Source of the DNA: an uncultured Rhodospirillaceae bacterium
GTDB taxonomy: Bacteria; Pseudomonadota; Alphaproteobacteria; Rhodospirillales; UBA2165
Length of the DNA stretch: 64,000 nucleotides
Assembly: GCA_913020445.1 (NCBI GenBank)
Contig: CAJWAR010000008.1
Span: forward strand, 38,475-102,474
Reading direction: 5' to 3'
A program made the translations under genes and the position numbers. The notes below the pieces were generated by a model. That model was not told where the DNA came from. It was given only the letters and a program-made list of their open reading frames with translations, and did no database searches. How positions within the stretch are numbered: position 1 is the first letter of the stretch; the number at the start of each line of letters is the position of its first letter. Shown one piece after another: positions 17,549 to 26,763 of the stretch.

Positions 17549-18862
17549 TTATAGTGCTGCATCCCACGGACAGTTTGTCCGGCGGTCAGCGTCGCCTTTA
17601 AGCCAAATTTTATCCCATTCTTCCCTATCGCCAACTGCGTCAAGGGCGATCGGCCCTTTGATTGTTTTGGCAGTAGCCGCTGAGACGACGCCGATTAAAT
17701 CCGTTTCACCACTCTCGATCTGGCTAATGGTTTGAAGCAGTAGCCGCCGATAGGCAGAGATGACTTTATCTGTTGTCCCGAGGTGTTCTTTGGTGCGGTC
17801 CTGGATCACCCCCATGGATTCGCAGGCCCATTGGTCATGGACGTTAATGTCCATACCCATGCCGGTATAGGTGAGCGAATTTTGCTCCTCTGGGTCATAG
17901 CCATATTGATTGCTTTTGTTCCGTATCGGCGCATAACCGGGGAGGGTGTGCTCGGCTAATCGCTGTGCGCGCATTTTTTCTTTGTCGACCGGTTCGGTAA
18001 AGCTCGTGAACATGGCATACCAATAACAATTTTCATCATCGATCGGCACATGCCATTGAGTGATGTTCATACTGCTCGACATCGGGATGGTGACGGCGCA
18101 GGGAAAAATTTGATTGGTCACGCGGACATGCGTTTTGCCGTTTTCCAAATGCCGCAAAGTTTTAATGCGGATACCGAAATCAGTCGCTTCCGCTATTATT
18201 TCCGGACGGTGATAGTCGCGCAGCACCTGGGTGATGGGGATATCGGTGTTAGCGGCAGTATCCCGAAACTGCTTGCCGTATTGATCATCCGGATTTTCAT
18301 CTTCGAAAAAGCGATGCAGAAAGGAAGCATGCACCGGGTCAATGCCGACTTCGAGCGCTTGCAGCCAATTACACTGCCACAGCCCTTTAAAGGCAAAAAC
18401 ATGGCTATCAGGTGCGCGGAAGCAATCTAGTTCCGGCAGCGCCGGAGCTTCACCGTCGCCCATATAAGCGAAGATGATGCCGTTTTTTTCGATAACCGGA
18501 TAAGCGGTGGTTTGAATTTGCTCATGGAGGTTAGAGCCTTCCGGTTCGCCCGGTTGCTCAAGACACTGGCCATCGGTGGCGAAATGCCAGCCGTGAAACG
18601 GGCAGCGCAGACCGCCATCTTCAAGCCGTCCGTAGCATAGATCAATACCCCGGTGCGGGCATTGCCGGTCAATCAGGCCCAATTCTCCCTTATCAGTTCT
18701 AAAAAGCACAAGGTCTTCACCCATCAGCCGGACCGGAACGATTGCACGGTTACCGGCCAATTCATCACTAAGGGCGGCTGGCATCCAATATTCGCGCAAC
18801 ACCTTGCCGGCCGGCTGGCCTGGGCCGGTTGCGGTCAATAATTCATTTCGATCCTGTTTCAT
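17549..18862 (-). CDS. Rieske non-heme iron oxygenase, large subunit
   Basis: A ring-hydroxylating-type oxygenase, 437 residues from ATG 18862. I chose this start because related proteins begin near xxDNELLTRVGPGTPMG and here MKQDRNELLTATGPGQPAG matches; GGAG lies 11 bases before. The Rieske cluster motif is CPHRGIDLCYGRLEDGGLRCPFHGWHF. The mononuclear iron site is EVGIDPVHASFLHRFFED, with the Asp and two His. It resembles phthalate 4,5-dioxygenase-like enzymes. No ferredoxin or reductase partner gene lies in the window. Substrate unknown; the following ligase gene suggests an amine-containing substrate. Confidence 0.88.
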   Translation of the reverse strand: MKQDRNELLTATGPGQPAGKVLREYWMPAALSDELAGNRAIVPVRLMGEDLVLFRTDKGELGLIDRQCPHRGIDLCYGRLEDGGLRCPFHGWHFATDGQCLEQPGEPEGSNLHEQIQTTAYPVIEKNGIIFAYMGDGEAPALPELDCFRAPDSHVFAFKGLWQCNWLQALEVGIDPVHASFLHRFFEDENPDDQYGKQFRDTAANTDIPITQVLRDYHRPEIIAEATDFGIRIKTLRHLENGKTHVRVTNQIFPCAVTIPMSSSMNITQWHVPIDDENCYWYAMFTSFTEPVDKEKMRAQRLAEHTLPGYAPIRNKSNQYGYDPEEQNSLTYTGMGMDINVHDQWACESMGVIQDRTKEHLGTTDKVISAYRRLLLQTISQIESGETDLIGVVSAATAKTIKGPIALDAVGDREEWDKIWLKGDADRRTNCPWDAAL

Positions 18863-19130
18863 TTTGTGGCTGTCTCCGCGGCATGTTCCCTTTGCCATTA
18901 AGTCTTATTATTAATTTAATTACAGCAACCATACAAAAAATGGTTTGATATTCCAACTATTATTTTACATTGTCTGTTATTGGATTGATTTTGTTGAGTT
19001 TATTGGAATGTTTTCGTACCAATTTACGCGTTGATTTATAGATCTAAACAGGTTCGAAGTGCCAAAATACAAAATGGCCGCTGAAACCATCGTCAACGAC
19101 CACTTTTAAAGGTATTTCTGTTAGGGAGAT
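18863..19130. other. Intergenic region upstream of the Rieske oxygenase gene
   Basis: An A/T-rich stretch of 268 bases that should hold the promoter of the oxygenase-ligase pair. At 18971-18987 there is TGTCTG followed by ATTGGAT, which partly matches the TAXI upstream element but lacks the right GACA arm. No open frame of note. Confidence 0.5.
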
Positions 19131-19556
19131 TTAATCGATAACTGCGATCGCATTAACTTCCAGCAGACAGCGGGGATCAGTGGCAAGACGCACAATCTGT
19201 ACCGTCGTCGAAGCCGGGCTGTGATCGGTGAAATACTCGTTCCAGACTTTATTTAATTCGTCTTGTTGTTCCATATCGGTTAGAAAACGGTCACATACAA
19301 TGACGTCCGCGAAAGTAGCACCTGCTGCCTCCAAGCCTCTTTTAAGGTTTTCCATAACAGCGCGAGCTTGTCCCTCCATGTCATCGGGCATGGCATCAAA
19401 TTCTTCCGGACGGTGGGGGTGATGGTGATAGACCGGCGCCGCGGTCACGCCGGCACAATAGATGGTCGAGCCGCCGGTGACTTTAATCGCCGGTGCATAC
19501 GGCATCCACATATCCGGTGCATCCGGCCATTGCAGGTGTTCGATTTTCTTAGCCAT
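19131..19556 (-). CDS. RidA family protein
   Basis: A 141-residue protein of the RidA/YjgF/UK114 family. The C-terminal stretch RLATDPRCLLEVNAIAVID holds the Arg and Glu typical of the ligand pocket. Family members hydrolyse reactive enamines/imines (RidA proper) or act as deaminases in catabolic pathways, such as 2-aminomuconate deaminase. A histidine-rich loop (PVYHHHPHRPEEF) is unusual. It starts 22 bases after glnS on the same strand with an AGGGGAG ribosome site, so it may share the glnS transcript, while lying next to a Rieske-ligase pair that would suit a deaminase role. Confidence 0.88.
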   Translation of the reverse strand: MAKKIEHLQWPDAPDMWMPYAPAIKVTGGSTIYCAGVTAAPVYHHHPHRPEEFDAMPDDMEGQARAVMENLKRGLEAAGATFADVIVCDRFLTDMEQQDELNKVWNEYFTDHSPASTTVQIVRLATDPRCLLEVNAIAVID

Positions 19557-19578
19557 TTCTAATTCTCCCCTTAATTAA

Positions 19579-21312
19579 CTATTTGTTTTGTTGGCCCTTG
19601 GCCTGGGTTTTTGCTTGAGTTTTTGCCCACGTATCTCTGAGGCCGATGGTTTTATTAAAGATCATTTTCTCAGCTGTGGCGTCTTTGTCCAGGCAGAAAT
19701 AACCGAGGCGCTCGAACTGCACAGTTTCACTCTCGCTGGCGTCCTGCAAAGCGGGTTCGAGTTTGCAATTCGCCAATACTGTTAAAGAGTCTGAATTAAT
19801 ATCATCCAGGAACTCTCCTTCCGCACCAGGAATCTCGGTCGTAAATAAATGCTCATATTCGCGGATTTGGGCATCGATGGCGTGGTTGGCTGAGACCCAG
19901 TGAAGGGTTGCTTTGACCTTGCGACCATCCGGTGCGTTGCCGCCTTTGGTTGCCGGATCATAAGTGCAGCGAAGCTCGATCACCTCACCATTGTCATCTT
20001 TGATAGCTTCGGTGCAGGTAATAAAATAAGCATAGCGCAGACGCACCTCACGGCCGGGTGCCAGACGGAAAAACTTTTTCGGCGGGTCTTCCATAAAGTC
20101 ATCCCGCTCAATGTAGAACTCTTTCGAGAATGGCACTTTGCGGGAGCCGGCACTTTCATCATTCGGATTATTGAATGCATCAAGCTCTTCAGTTTGATCC
20201 TCAGGGTAATTCTCAATCACCACTTTCAACGGATTAAGCACAGCCATCCGCCGCTCAGCGTTTTCGTTTAAGTTTTCACGCACACAGGCCTCAAGGGACT
20301 GAACCTCAACCGTCGCATTGGCCTTCGATACGCCGATCCGGCCGGCAAAGTCGCGGATGGCGGCAGCGGGATAGCCACGCCGGCGGTAGCCGCTGATGGT
20401 CGGCATACGCGGGTCATCCCAGCCCGCCACATGCCCTTCGCTTACGAGTTCCATAAGACGGCGCTTTGATAAAACCGTATAGGTTAAATTGAGCCGCGCA
20501 AATTCATACTGATGGGGCTCTGAGGGTACCGTCAGATGTTCGATCAACCAGTCATAAAGCGGGCGATGGTCTTCAAACTCCAAAGTGCAAATTGAATGAG
20601 TGATGTTTTCAATCGCGTCCGATTGACCGTGCGCGAAATCGTAATTGGGATAGATGCACCACGCCGCACCAGTACGCGGGTGCTCGGCATGCATGATGCG
20701 ATAAATTACCGGATCGCGCAAATTAATATTGCCGGATGCCATATCGATTTTGGCCCGCAATACTTTGGCGCCGTTGTCGAATTTACCGGCTCGCATCTGA
20801 CGGAATAAATCCAGATTTTCTTCAATTGCGCGGTCGCGGTAAGGGCTGTTGGTGCCGGGCTCCGTTAAAGTGCCGCGGTGTTCACGAATTTCATCGGCGG
20901 TGAGATCATCTACATACGCCATGCCCTCATTGATCAAATGCTCGGCCCAGTCATAGAGTTGTTCGAAATAATCCGACGTATAATAAAGATGCTCGCCCCA
21001 ATCGAAGCCGAGCCAGCGCACATCTTCCTGAATGGCGTCGATATATTCCTGCTCTTCTTTGGTTGGATTGGTGTCGTCAAAGCGTAGATGACACCGGCCG
21101 CCAAAGTCCTCGGCAATGCCGAAATTCAAGCAAATCGACTTGGCGTGACCGATATGAAGATAGCCGTTGGGCTCTGGTGGAAAGCGGGTAATAACCGATG
21201 GATAGCGTCCGGCGCTCATATCTTCATGAACGATGTCGCGGATAAAATCGCGCGGTGTGCTGTCTTCTTCTGTCTTATCTTCACTGTCGACAGGTGTGTT
21301 TGATGGGCTCAT
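19579..21312 (-). CDS. glnS: Glutaminyl-tRNA synthetase
   Basis: A class I aminoacyl-tRNA synthetase that charges tRNA-Gln. Motifs: [20 protein letters not shown] (HIGH) near residues 35-55, [12 protein letters not shown], and TVLSKRRL (the KMSKS equivalent), followed by the family's beta-barrel anticodon-binding domains. I take ATG 21312 as the start (577 residues); a TTG at 21333 is possible but neither has a strong ribosome site. Many alphaproteobacteria lack GlnRS and amidate Glu-tRNA(Gln) instead, so its presence helps place the organism. Confidence 0.96.
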   Translation of the reverse strand: MSPSNTPVDSEDKTEEDSTPRDFIRDIVHEDMSAGRYPSVITRFPPEPNGYLHIGHAKSICLNFGIAEDFGGRCHLRFDDTNPTKEEQEYIDAIQEDVRWLGFDWGEHLYYTSDYFEQLYDWAEHLINEGMAYVDDLTADEIREHRGTLTEPGTNSPYRDRAIEENLDLFRQMRAGKFDNGAKVLRAKIDMASGNINLRDPVIYRIMHAEHPRTGAAWCIYPNYDFAHGQSDAIENITHSICTLEFEDHRPLYDWLIEHLTVPSEPHQYEFARLNLTYTVLSKRRLMELVSEGHVAGWDDPRMPTISGYRRRGYPAAAIRDFAGRIGVSKANATVEVQSLEACVRENLNENAERRMAVLNPLKVVIENYPEDQTEELDAFNNPNDESAGSRKVPFSKEFYIERDDFMEDPPKKFFRLAPGREVRLRYAYFITCTEAIKDDNGEVIELRCTYDPATKGGNAPDGRKVKATLHWVSANHAIDAQIREYEHLFTTEIPGAEGEFLDDINSDSLTVLANCKLEPALQDASESETVQFERLGYFCLDKDATAEKMIFNKTIGLRDTWAKTQAKTQAKGQQNK

Positions 21313-21436
21313 TTCGACGCTGACCAATCTCAAAATTAAGTTAGGAATTATTGTGGCGGAATTTATCCCTTATGTGCCAAAAAAAAGCTCATAGGCCAAG
21401 CATTCGATGATCAATCGAGGAGAATCTAGTGGCTTA

Positions 21437-22129
21437 TTATTGCACCACTAGACTGCGTCGGAGCGCATCGGCTTGGGCGTTCTGGTGGGCAAGATCAATG
21501 AGGATGGCGCGGGGTTCAACTTTACCGCCGTAATATTCCGAATTCAGGTCGTTGCGCCGCACCATCGCTGAGCCTTCAAGCGATGCGCCGGCAAACAGAC
21601 CCTTTGAATCGCTATAGGCGATAATATCCGGTCCGAAATTAGTCGTGACAGAAGCTTCGAGTCCGGTGCCAATTTTTCCCGCCGCAACGTTTGCATCAGC
21701 TGATACTTTACCTTGATGCTTCATCAACGCTTCAACCGCGCCCGGTCTTCGGATGATGAAAACGACACCTGATTTTTGACCACCGAATTGGAGGCCCCAA
21801 CTGGCCGAAGCCAAAGTGTAAAATGCCGGATAGCCCCAATTGCCTTTTTCATCCCGGCCAATCATAAGCCCATTGCCACCCTCGGCGCCGACAAAAAACC
21901 CAGCCTTATAGACGGATGGGAAAATTGCCACACCAGCAGCTCTTTTTAGCTGCGCGTTAAAGCTCTCTAGATCGGCGCGATTTTTAAGAATGTTCAATGT
22001 CTCAACCGCCTCCGTCACCAGGGCTTCAGACGTCGGAACCTTTGGCCCGCTGGCGCAGGCAGCCAGGCCCAAACTTAATGCGGTGAGCAGCGTAACGAGT
22101 TTTATTCGATGGTTGAAAAATCCCAACAT
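21437..22129 (-). CDS. SYLF-domain (Ysc84-like) lipoprotein
   Basis: A 230-residue protein with a lipoprotein signal (lipobox LAAC, lipidated Cys at residue 25). The rest is a SYLF domain: GVAIFPSVYKAGFFVGAEGG, GYPAFYTLASASWGLQFGGQ, VFIIRRPGAVEALM, the AGKIGTGLEASV stretch and AYSDSKGLFAGASLEG. In eukaryotes this fold binds phosphoinositides; in bacteria it is a common periplasmic or outer-membrane lipoprotein whose role is unclear. The coding end lies inside an 8-base-pair inverted repeat (21425-21432 with 21445-21452). Confidence 0.88.
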   Translation of the reverse strand: MLGFFNHRIKLVTLLTALSLGLAACASGPKVPTSEALVTEAVETLNILKNRADLESFNAQLKRAAGVAIFPSVYKAGFFVGAEGGNGLMIGRDEKGNWGYPAFYTLASASWGLQFGGQKSGVVFIIRRPGAVEALMKHQGKVSADANVAAGKIGTGLEASVTTNFGPDIIAYSDSKGLFAGASLEGSAMVRRNDLNSEYYGGKVEPRAILIDLAHQNAQADALRRSLVVQ

Positions 22130-22173
22130 TGGTTAATTTCCCCTAAAAATTACCAGCTGCGCACGATCCCAGC

Positions 22174-23457
22174 TTATTCAATAAAGTCCAAATTCTGTGA
22201 GCGGCGTTTGGCCATTTCCATCTCGCGGCGGCGATTTTCCTCAGCAAGTAAATTCTCGATATGGCGGCCTTGGAACATGCTGATGCCAACCGACTGCCCA
22301 AACTCTACCGCCGTATCATTGTCGCAACGGCAGAGGATAAGGCGTGAACTGCCCATCTCCGAGACAATTTCAGAGGTTTTCTCCTTGCCGACAGTGTCGA
22401 CCAGTTCCTGATCCCAAATCAGCTTCACCATATCGGCGCCCAGTTTCTCCCGATTAATAAAAGTAATCGTATCGTAGGTCAGGCCATCAATACAAATTCG
22501 ATAACCTCGATCTTTGGCAAACTCGCGCGCAAATAAAAACGCATTGATATCAGAAAAGATATCGATCTTTTGCAATTCAATAACAACCGAGCCACGCATT
22601 GAAGCGATCACGGCGTCATCAAATTGCATGAATTCAGGTGACAATAGGGTCGAGACATTGAGGTTGATGCTGATCTCGCCGGTGATCGAATTATCGTTCG
22701 TTTTGCTCAGCATCGATAACATACGCCGGTCGAGGGTTTCTGTTAGATGTTGGAACAACCAGGGACTAGCGCTAACATTAACACCCGGCATCAGGGTTTC
22801 GCGGAGGTCGGCGATGGATATAAACAATTCGCTAAAAAGCGGTTGCGGTGCTGCCTGACCAATTAAGGCGCAGATGAACTGGCGGCGCACCATGTTAGAT
22901 AAATCCGCCCGTTGGAGCGCCTGTTCGACACGTCCCAAGACTCGCGGTGTTAGCGGCTCACCCTCTGACTGCTTAGCCTGCAGTGCAGCTTTAGGATCAG
23001 CTGAATCTTCATCGACGGCTTTAACATTGCTTTCTTCATGAACAAGTTTACGCACCATAGCGAGGATTTTCTCGTAATCCTGCTCAATATCGTAAAAGGT
23101 GCGAAATTTCGAGTTGTCGCCCTCGTCAGCGCCTGACATTAACGGGTCGTCGCTAAATAAAAATCGTAGCTTAAGCATCGAAGTTTCGACGTCGTTTTGG
23201 GCATCACCTTTATAGATGAAAAATAGATCACTGTTATTTAATGTGAAAAGCTGGCCTTCCAGCATCTTAATTAGTGGGTCGAAGGTGTTGGCGGCTAGCC
23301 GAACGTGATGCTCCCGCCGATTTTGCGCCTTCAGCGCGGAAAGGTGGATATGGACCGCCCGCCGATCTTGCTTATGAGATTCGAGCCGGTGAACATAATC
23401 CAACAGCAGGTTTTCCTGGCTCGGTATGCGCTGCTGAGTTGTTGGAGGTGTCGCCAT
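22174..23457 (-). CDS. Degenerate EAL-domain protein, copy A
   Basis: A 427-residue cytoplasmic protein without membrane segments. The C-terminal half resembles a cyclic-di-GMP EAL domain: SINLNVSTLLSPEF matches the NLS strand, VVIELQ the glutamate strand, RICIDGL the position of DDFG, DMVKLIWD the KxD strand and GISMFQGRHIE the end. The EAL motif itself, the DD pair and the TE pair are not kept, so phosphodiesterase activity is unlikely and a binding or scaffold role is more plausible. The N-terminal 100 residues may be a worn-down GGDEF-like fold; I infer that only from strand pattern. It starts 3 bases after its paralogue. Confidence 0.75.
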   Translation of the reverse strand: MATPPTTQQRIPSQENLLLDYVHRLESHKQDRRAVHIHLSALKAQNRREHHVRLAANTFDPLIKMLEGQLFTLNNSDLFFIYKGDAQNDVETSMLKLRFLFSDDPLMSGADEGDNSKFRTFYDIEQDYEKILAMVRKLVHEESNVKAVDEDSADPKAALQAKQSEGEPLTPRVLGRVEQALQRADLSNMVRRQFICALIGQAAPQPLFSELFISIADLRETLMPGVNVSASPWLFQHLTETLDRRMLSMLSKTNDNSITGEISINLNVSTLLSPEFMQFDDAVIASMRGSVVIELQKIDIFSDINAFLFAREFAKDRGYRICIDGLTYDTITFINREKLGADMVKLIWDQELVDTVGKEKTSEIVSEMGSSRLILCRCDNDTAVEFGQSVGISMFQGRHIENLLAEENRRREMEMAKRRSQNLDFIE

Positions 23458-23460
23458 AAT

Positions 23461-24741
23461 TTAATGCACCGTCTTACCCTGAGAGCCGGCTAACTGACCC
23501 TCTTTTTCAATCTGGCGCTGAACCAAATCGTCAATGAAGTAGCCTTGAAAACGCCGGATGCCTAATGTCAGCGCCCAGCGGACGGCGTCCTCGGTTTCCG
23601 TGCGTGCCAAAATAAAGCGCTCGGCGCCGATTTTGTCGACGACCTCGCCAATTTCGGCATGATCTTCGATCGATTCCGTTTCCGTAAATTCCAATCCCCA
23701 GCCGACCTTATAATAATCCGCGTCCAACAAACTAGGATCAAAGTAATGCAGCGACATCGGATTCAATCCGTCCAGCAATATGCGATAGCCGCGGTCTTTA
23801 AGCCAAGAGCGGGTATAGAGATAATTATCGAGATCAGAGAACACATCAATTTGCTGCATCTCAATAACGACTTTGCCGGTGAATTCAGCCACCGCTTCAT
23901 CAAAGCGCTGAAAATCTTTCGACAATATGGTGCTGATGTTCAAATTAACGCTGATGGCATCTTCAAGTGAGGCATAGTCATCCCGGGCCAGCGTCGCCAA
24001 TATACGGCGATCCACGGTTTGGGTTAAATGCTGAAACAGCCATTGGTTTGAGATCAGATTATAGCCGGGTGCGATGCGCCTTTGCAGCTCAGCGATGGAA
24101 AGATAATTTTCCTGAAACAATATCCGCTCCGTGCCATCGGCGCCGATAATGACCGCGGGTTGCTGCTGGATCATGTTTTCAACCCGGGTGCGGTTGAGGG
24201 AATCGTTAACTTTGGCCAGGCTAAACGGGTCAAGTGCTTCACCCATGAAGCCGGTGCCGAGCCCACGTCCGGCAGAAGCATCTTCGCCCGAGCCAATCAT
24301 TACCTCCTGGTTCTGCGACATCTTCAAGACCATTTGGAGAAAGGAATCGTAATCGGCTTCAAAATCAAACCACGATGTAAATTTGTCGCGGGCTGCGCCT
24401 TTGCCGCCGGCTGCCAATGGATCATTGCGAAACAGCGAACGCAATTTATCAACGACGATGTCAATATCATCAATCCGGACATCTTTGCAGATGAGGACTA
24501 AATCATTTGACGTCATAACATAAAGATTTGATTCCGCAGAGTTTAAAACCGAGTCAAAACTCCGCGCTGCGATGCGGATGTGATGCGGCTGACGATTATG
24601 AGTGCGCAGCTGAGATAAATGAACCTGCACGGCAAAGCGCCCGCTCCTTGAATGAGCGACCCGTTCAACATGGTCAAGCAGCGAACTTTCAGGTGTTCGC
24701 CGTTCCGATACGGAAGTGATTACGGACGAAGTATCAGCCAT
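23461..24741 (-). CDS. Degenerate EAL-domain protein, copy B
   Basis: A 426-residue paralogue of the gene just downstream, with the same length and layout: an N-terminal domain (VQVHLSQLRTHNRQPHHIRI), a linker, and an EAL-like half (SVNLNISTILSKDFQRF, VVIEMQQIDVFSD, GYRILLDGLNPMS, GIRRFQGYFIDDL). Catalytic EAL, DDFG and TE signatures are missing here too. The two genes are 3 bases apart and probably co-expressed, and may form a heteromeric complex; this is inference. Divergent from it, after 225 A/T-rich bases, is the UDP-glucuronate decarboxylase gene. Confidence 0.75.
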   Translation of the reverse strand: MADTSSVITSVSERRTPESSLLDHVERVAHSRSGRFAVQVHLSQLRTHNRQPHHIRIAARSFDSVLNSAESNLYVMTSNDLVLICKDVRIDDIDIVVDKLRSLFRNDPLAAGGKGAARDKFTSWFDFEADYDSFLQMVLKMSQNQEVMIGSGEDASAGRGLGTGFMGEALDPFSLAKVNDSLNRTRVENMIQQQPAVIIGADGTERILFQENYLSIAELQRRIAPGYNLISNQWLFQHLTQTVDRRILATLARDDYASLEDAISVNLNISTILSKDFQRFDEAVAEFTGKVVIEMQQIDVFSDLDNYLYTRSWLKDRGYRILLDGLNPMSLHYFDPSLLDADYYKVGWGLEFTETESIEDHAEIGEVVDKIGAERFILARTETEDAVRWALTLGIRRFQGYFIDDLVQRQIEKEGQLAGSQGKTVH

Positions 24742-24966
24742 TTCTCATCACTGGATTAATTTGCGGGCACAATCCGCCCAATTAAGCGATTTTTATACCG
24801 AAAAACACTTAACTAACTATAAACCGCTGGTCCTTAATATGACTATAAACTGAAATGGACGCGATAAGAATATTTTCTTACCAGATCGGATTTTCAATGG
24901 TAGTGTCCCCGGCAATAATTATAATGGGACGAAATCTCTGAAATTTAACCAATTTATGGAACTTCA

Positions 24967-25908
24967 ATGCCACCCCGTAAACGAATTTTGATCACCGGCG
25001 GTGCCGGATTTATTGGCTCTCATTTAAGCGAAAATCTGGTCAATGCCGGACACGATGTTATTTGTCTGGATAATTACTTTACCGGCACGAAAGATAATAT
25101 CGCATCGCTATTGGATCATACCAATTTTGAACTATTGCGCCATGACGTAACGTTTCCCCTCTATGTTGAAGTTGATGAGATTTATAATCTTGCCTGTCCC
25201 GCTTCGCCCATTCACTACCAATATGATCCCGTGCAGACGACCAAGACCAGTGTGCATGGGGCGATCAATATGCTCGGACTGGCTAAGCGCACGGGGGCAA
25301 AAATATTTCAGTCCTCCACCAGCGAAATCTATGGCGATCCCACTGTTCATCCGCAAAGCGAGGATTATCGCGGTAATGTTAATCCAATTGGCCCGCGTGC
25401 TTGTTACGACGAAGGTAAACGCTGTGCCGAAACTCTGTTTTTTGACTATTACCGTCAGCACAGTTTGAGAATTAAAGTCGCCCGTATTTTCAATACCTAT
25501 GGACCGCGGATGCGCCCCGACGATGGCCGGGTGGTTTCCAACTTTATCGTGCAAGCGCTGCGAGGCGAGCCGATAACAATATATGGCGATGGCAGTCAGA
25601 CCCGATCGTTTTGCTATGTCGATGATTTGGTGGCCGGGTTCGTGCGGCTGATGGCCACGCCGGACGAGGTAACCGGGCCGGTTAATCTTGGCAATCCCGG
25701 TGAATTTACGATTCTGCAATTGGCGGAACTCGTGATCAAAATGACCGGTGCCACATCCGAGCTAATCTACGAGCCATTGCCGGAAGATGATCCACTGCAA
25801 CGCTGTCCGGACATCACTCTGGCTAAGGAAAAGCTCGACTGGCAGCCTACCGTTCAGTTGGAGCAGGGCCTTGAGAAAACCATCGCCTATTTTTCTCAAT
25901 CTATATGA
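24967..25908 (+). CDS. UDP-glucuronate decarboxylase
   Basis: A 313-residue short-chain dehydrogenase/reductase of the extended type that turns UDP-glucuronate into UDP-xylose. It has the NAD motif [10 protein letters not shown], the [21 protein letters not shown] stretch typical of UXS enzymes, catalytic Ser-Thr ([11 protein letters not shown]) and the YxxxK signature as [23 protein letters not shown] and [11 protein letters not shown] complete the family pattern. The product feeds xylose or related sugars into surface polysaccharide. No glycosyltransferase is beside it. Confidence 0.92.
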   Translation: MPPRKRILITGGAGFIGSHLSENLVNAGHDVICLDNYFTGTKDNIASLLDHTNFELLRHDVTFPLYVEVDEIYNLACPASPIHYQYDPVQTTKTSVHGAINMLGLAKRTGAKIFQSSTSEIYGDPTVHPQSEDYRGNVNPIGPRACYDEGKRCAETLFFDYYRQHSLRIKVARIFNTYGPRMRPDDGRVVSNFIVQALRGEPITIYGDGSQTRSFCYVDDLVAGFVRLMATPDEVTGPVNLGNPGEFTILQLAELVIKMTGATSELIYEPLPEDDPLQRCPDITLAKEKLDWQPTVQLEQGLEKTIAYFSQSI

Positions 25909-26280
25909 TGGTCAATTTAATCCACCCGGGTTACCTGTAATAAATTAGCCTTTTCACAGCTCCTTAACATAATAAGGCCATTCTACCTCCCTATTTCTGC
26001 CAAATTTTGCGCCTAAAACCCATCTTTAGTCGAGGGATTGCTGAGGAATCATTGGGACCAAAATTGCGCCTGGAAAGACTTTGTTAACCCATAATCCGGC
26101 ACCTTATCCCATTGACGCCCATTAAATCCCATGTTATCCCAAATAAGCCCATTGGGAGCAGTGTTTTGGGCGGGTGTTAAATTGACGGTTGATCAAGTTT
26201 TTTTTGGGTTTTCTAGGGGTCGGGACCTCATTTCGAAAGCTTAATTGACCAGCCGTCAAAAAGTGTTGAGGCGGGAAAAA
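25909..26280. other. Intergenic region upstream of mraZ
   Basis: A 372-base stretch without a credible gene. It holds the array of CCCA boxes at 26088-26151 and further TGGG words at 26053, 26153, 26167 and 26205. A TTGACGGTTGATCA segment and an eight-T tract at 26183-26205 may belong to the mraZ promoter, but no convincing -10 box could be fixed. The ribosome site of mraZ (GAGGCGGGA) lies at its end. Confidence 0.7.
26088..26151. promoter_or_regulatory. Candidate MraZ operator: CCCA/TGGG boxes at 10-base spacing
   Basis: CCCA occurs at 26108, 26118, 26128, 26138 and 26148, that is five times with exactly 10 bases from box to box, and once more in phase at 26088. Read on the minus strand these are TGGGN boxes with 5-base spacers, the arrangement known to bind MraZ in front of the mra operon of Escherichia coli. 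The array ends 129 bases before the mraZ start. Five boxes is more than the three of E. coli, and here the TGGG sense lies on the strand opposite to mraZ. Confidence 0.75.
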
Positions 26281-26763
26281 ATGGCTGCGTTAATCGGCAG
26301 GCATATCAATAAGATTGATAAAAAGGGGCGTGTATCGGTACCCAAACCGTTTCGCGACGCCCTTACTGCGCCCGCCGCCAAGACATCAGATTTTTCCGGC
26401 ATCTATGTCTATCGTTCCTTCAAATATCCCGCCATTGAAGGCTGCGGTGAGGCTTTTATCCAACGCGTTATCGAAAGCCTTGACGATCTCGAGCTGTTTT
26501 CGGATGAGCAAGATGATCTCGCAACGACGTTGCTCGAAAATTCCCATCAGCTGGCTTACGACACCGAAGGCCGGGTCCAGTTCCCGCAAGAGCTTATCGA
26601 CTATGCCGGTCTTTCCTCTGAAGCCGTCTTTGTCGGCCGCGGCACCCGCTTCCAAATTTGGCAGCCAGAGGCCTATGAAACCCATAACGCCGAGGCCTTT
26701 GAACGGGCACGGTCCCGGGGTGCAACGCTCCGCCTCCGCTCAAATAACGGGGGTGGCTCATGA
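26281..26763 (+). CDS. mraZ: Transcriptional regulator MraZ
   Basis: A 160-residue DNA-binding protein of the AbrB-like double-psi-barrel type that forms rings and controls the dcw cluster. Two MraZ repeats are visible: HINKIDKKGRVSVPKPFRDAL near residue 10 and SHQLAYDTEGRVQFPQELIDYAG near residue 95. The start is ATG 26281, preceded by GAGGCGGGAAAAA; an upstream TTG at 26245 lacks support. First gene of the dcw cluster, overlapping rsmH by 4 bases (ATGA). The box array upstream suggests autoregulation. Confidence 0.95.
   Translation: MAALIGRHINKIDKKGRVSVPKPFRDALTAPAAKTSDFSGIYVYRSFKYPAIEGCGEAFIQRVIESLDDLELFSDEQDDLATTLLENSHQLAYDTEGRVQFPQELIDYAGLSSEAVFVGRGTRFQIWQPEAYETHNAEAFERARSRGATLRLRSNNGGGS

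Noticed and set aside
18971-18987. TGTCTG...ATTGGAT upstream of the Rieske gene as a fourth TAXI-type operator
   Set aside because: The right arm GACA is missing and the spacing is off by one, so the match may be chance in an A/T-rich region.
21425-21452. 8-base-pair inverted repeat at the end of the SYLF gene as a terminator
   Set aside because: No T run follows on the minus strand and the loop contains the stop codon; the stem alone is not enough.
26183-26220. A sigma-70 promoter for mraZ (TTGACG or TTGATC as -35)
   Set aside because: No acceptable -10 box lies at 16-18 bases from either candidate, so the promoter could not be placed.
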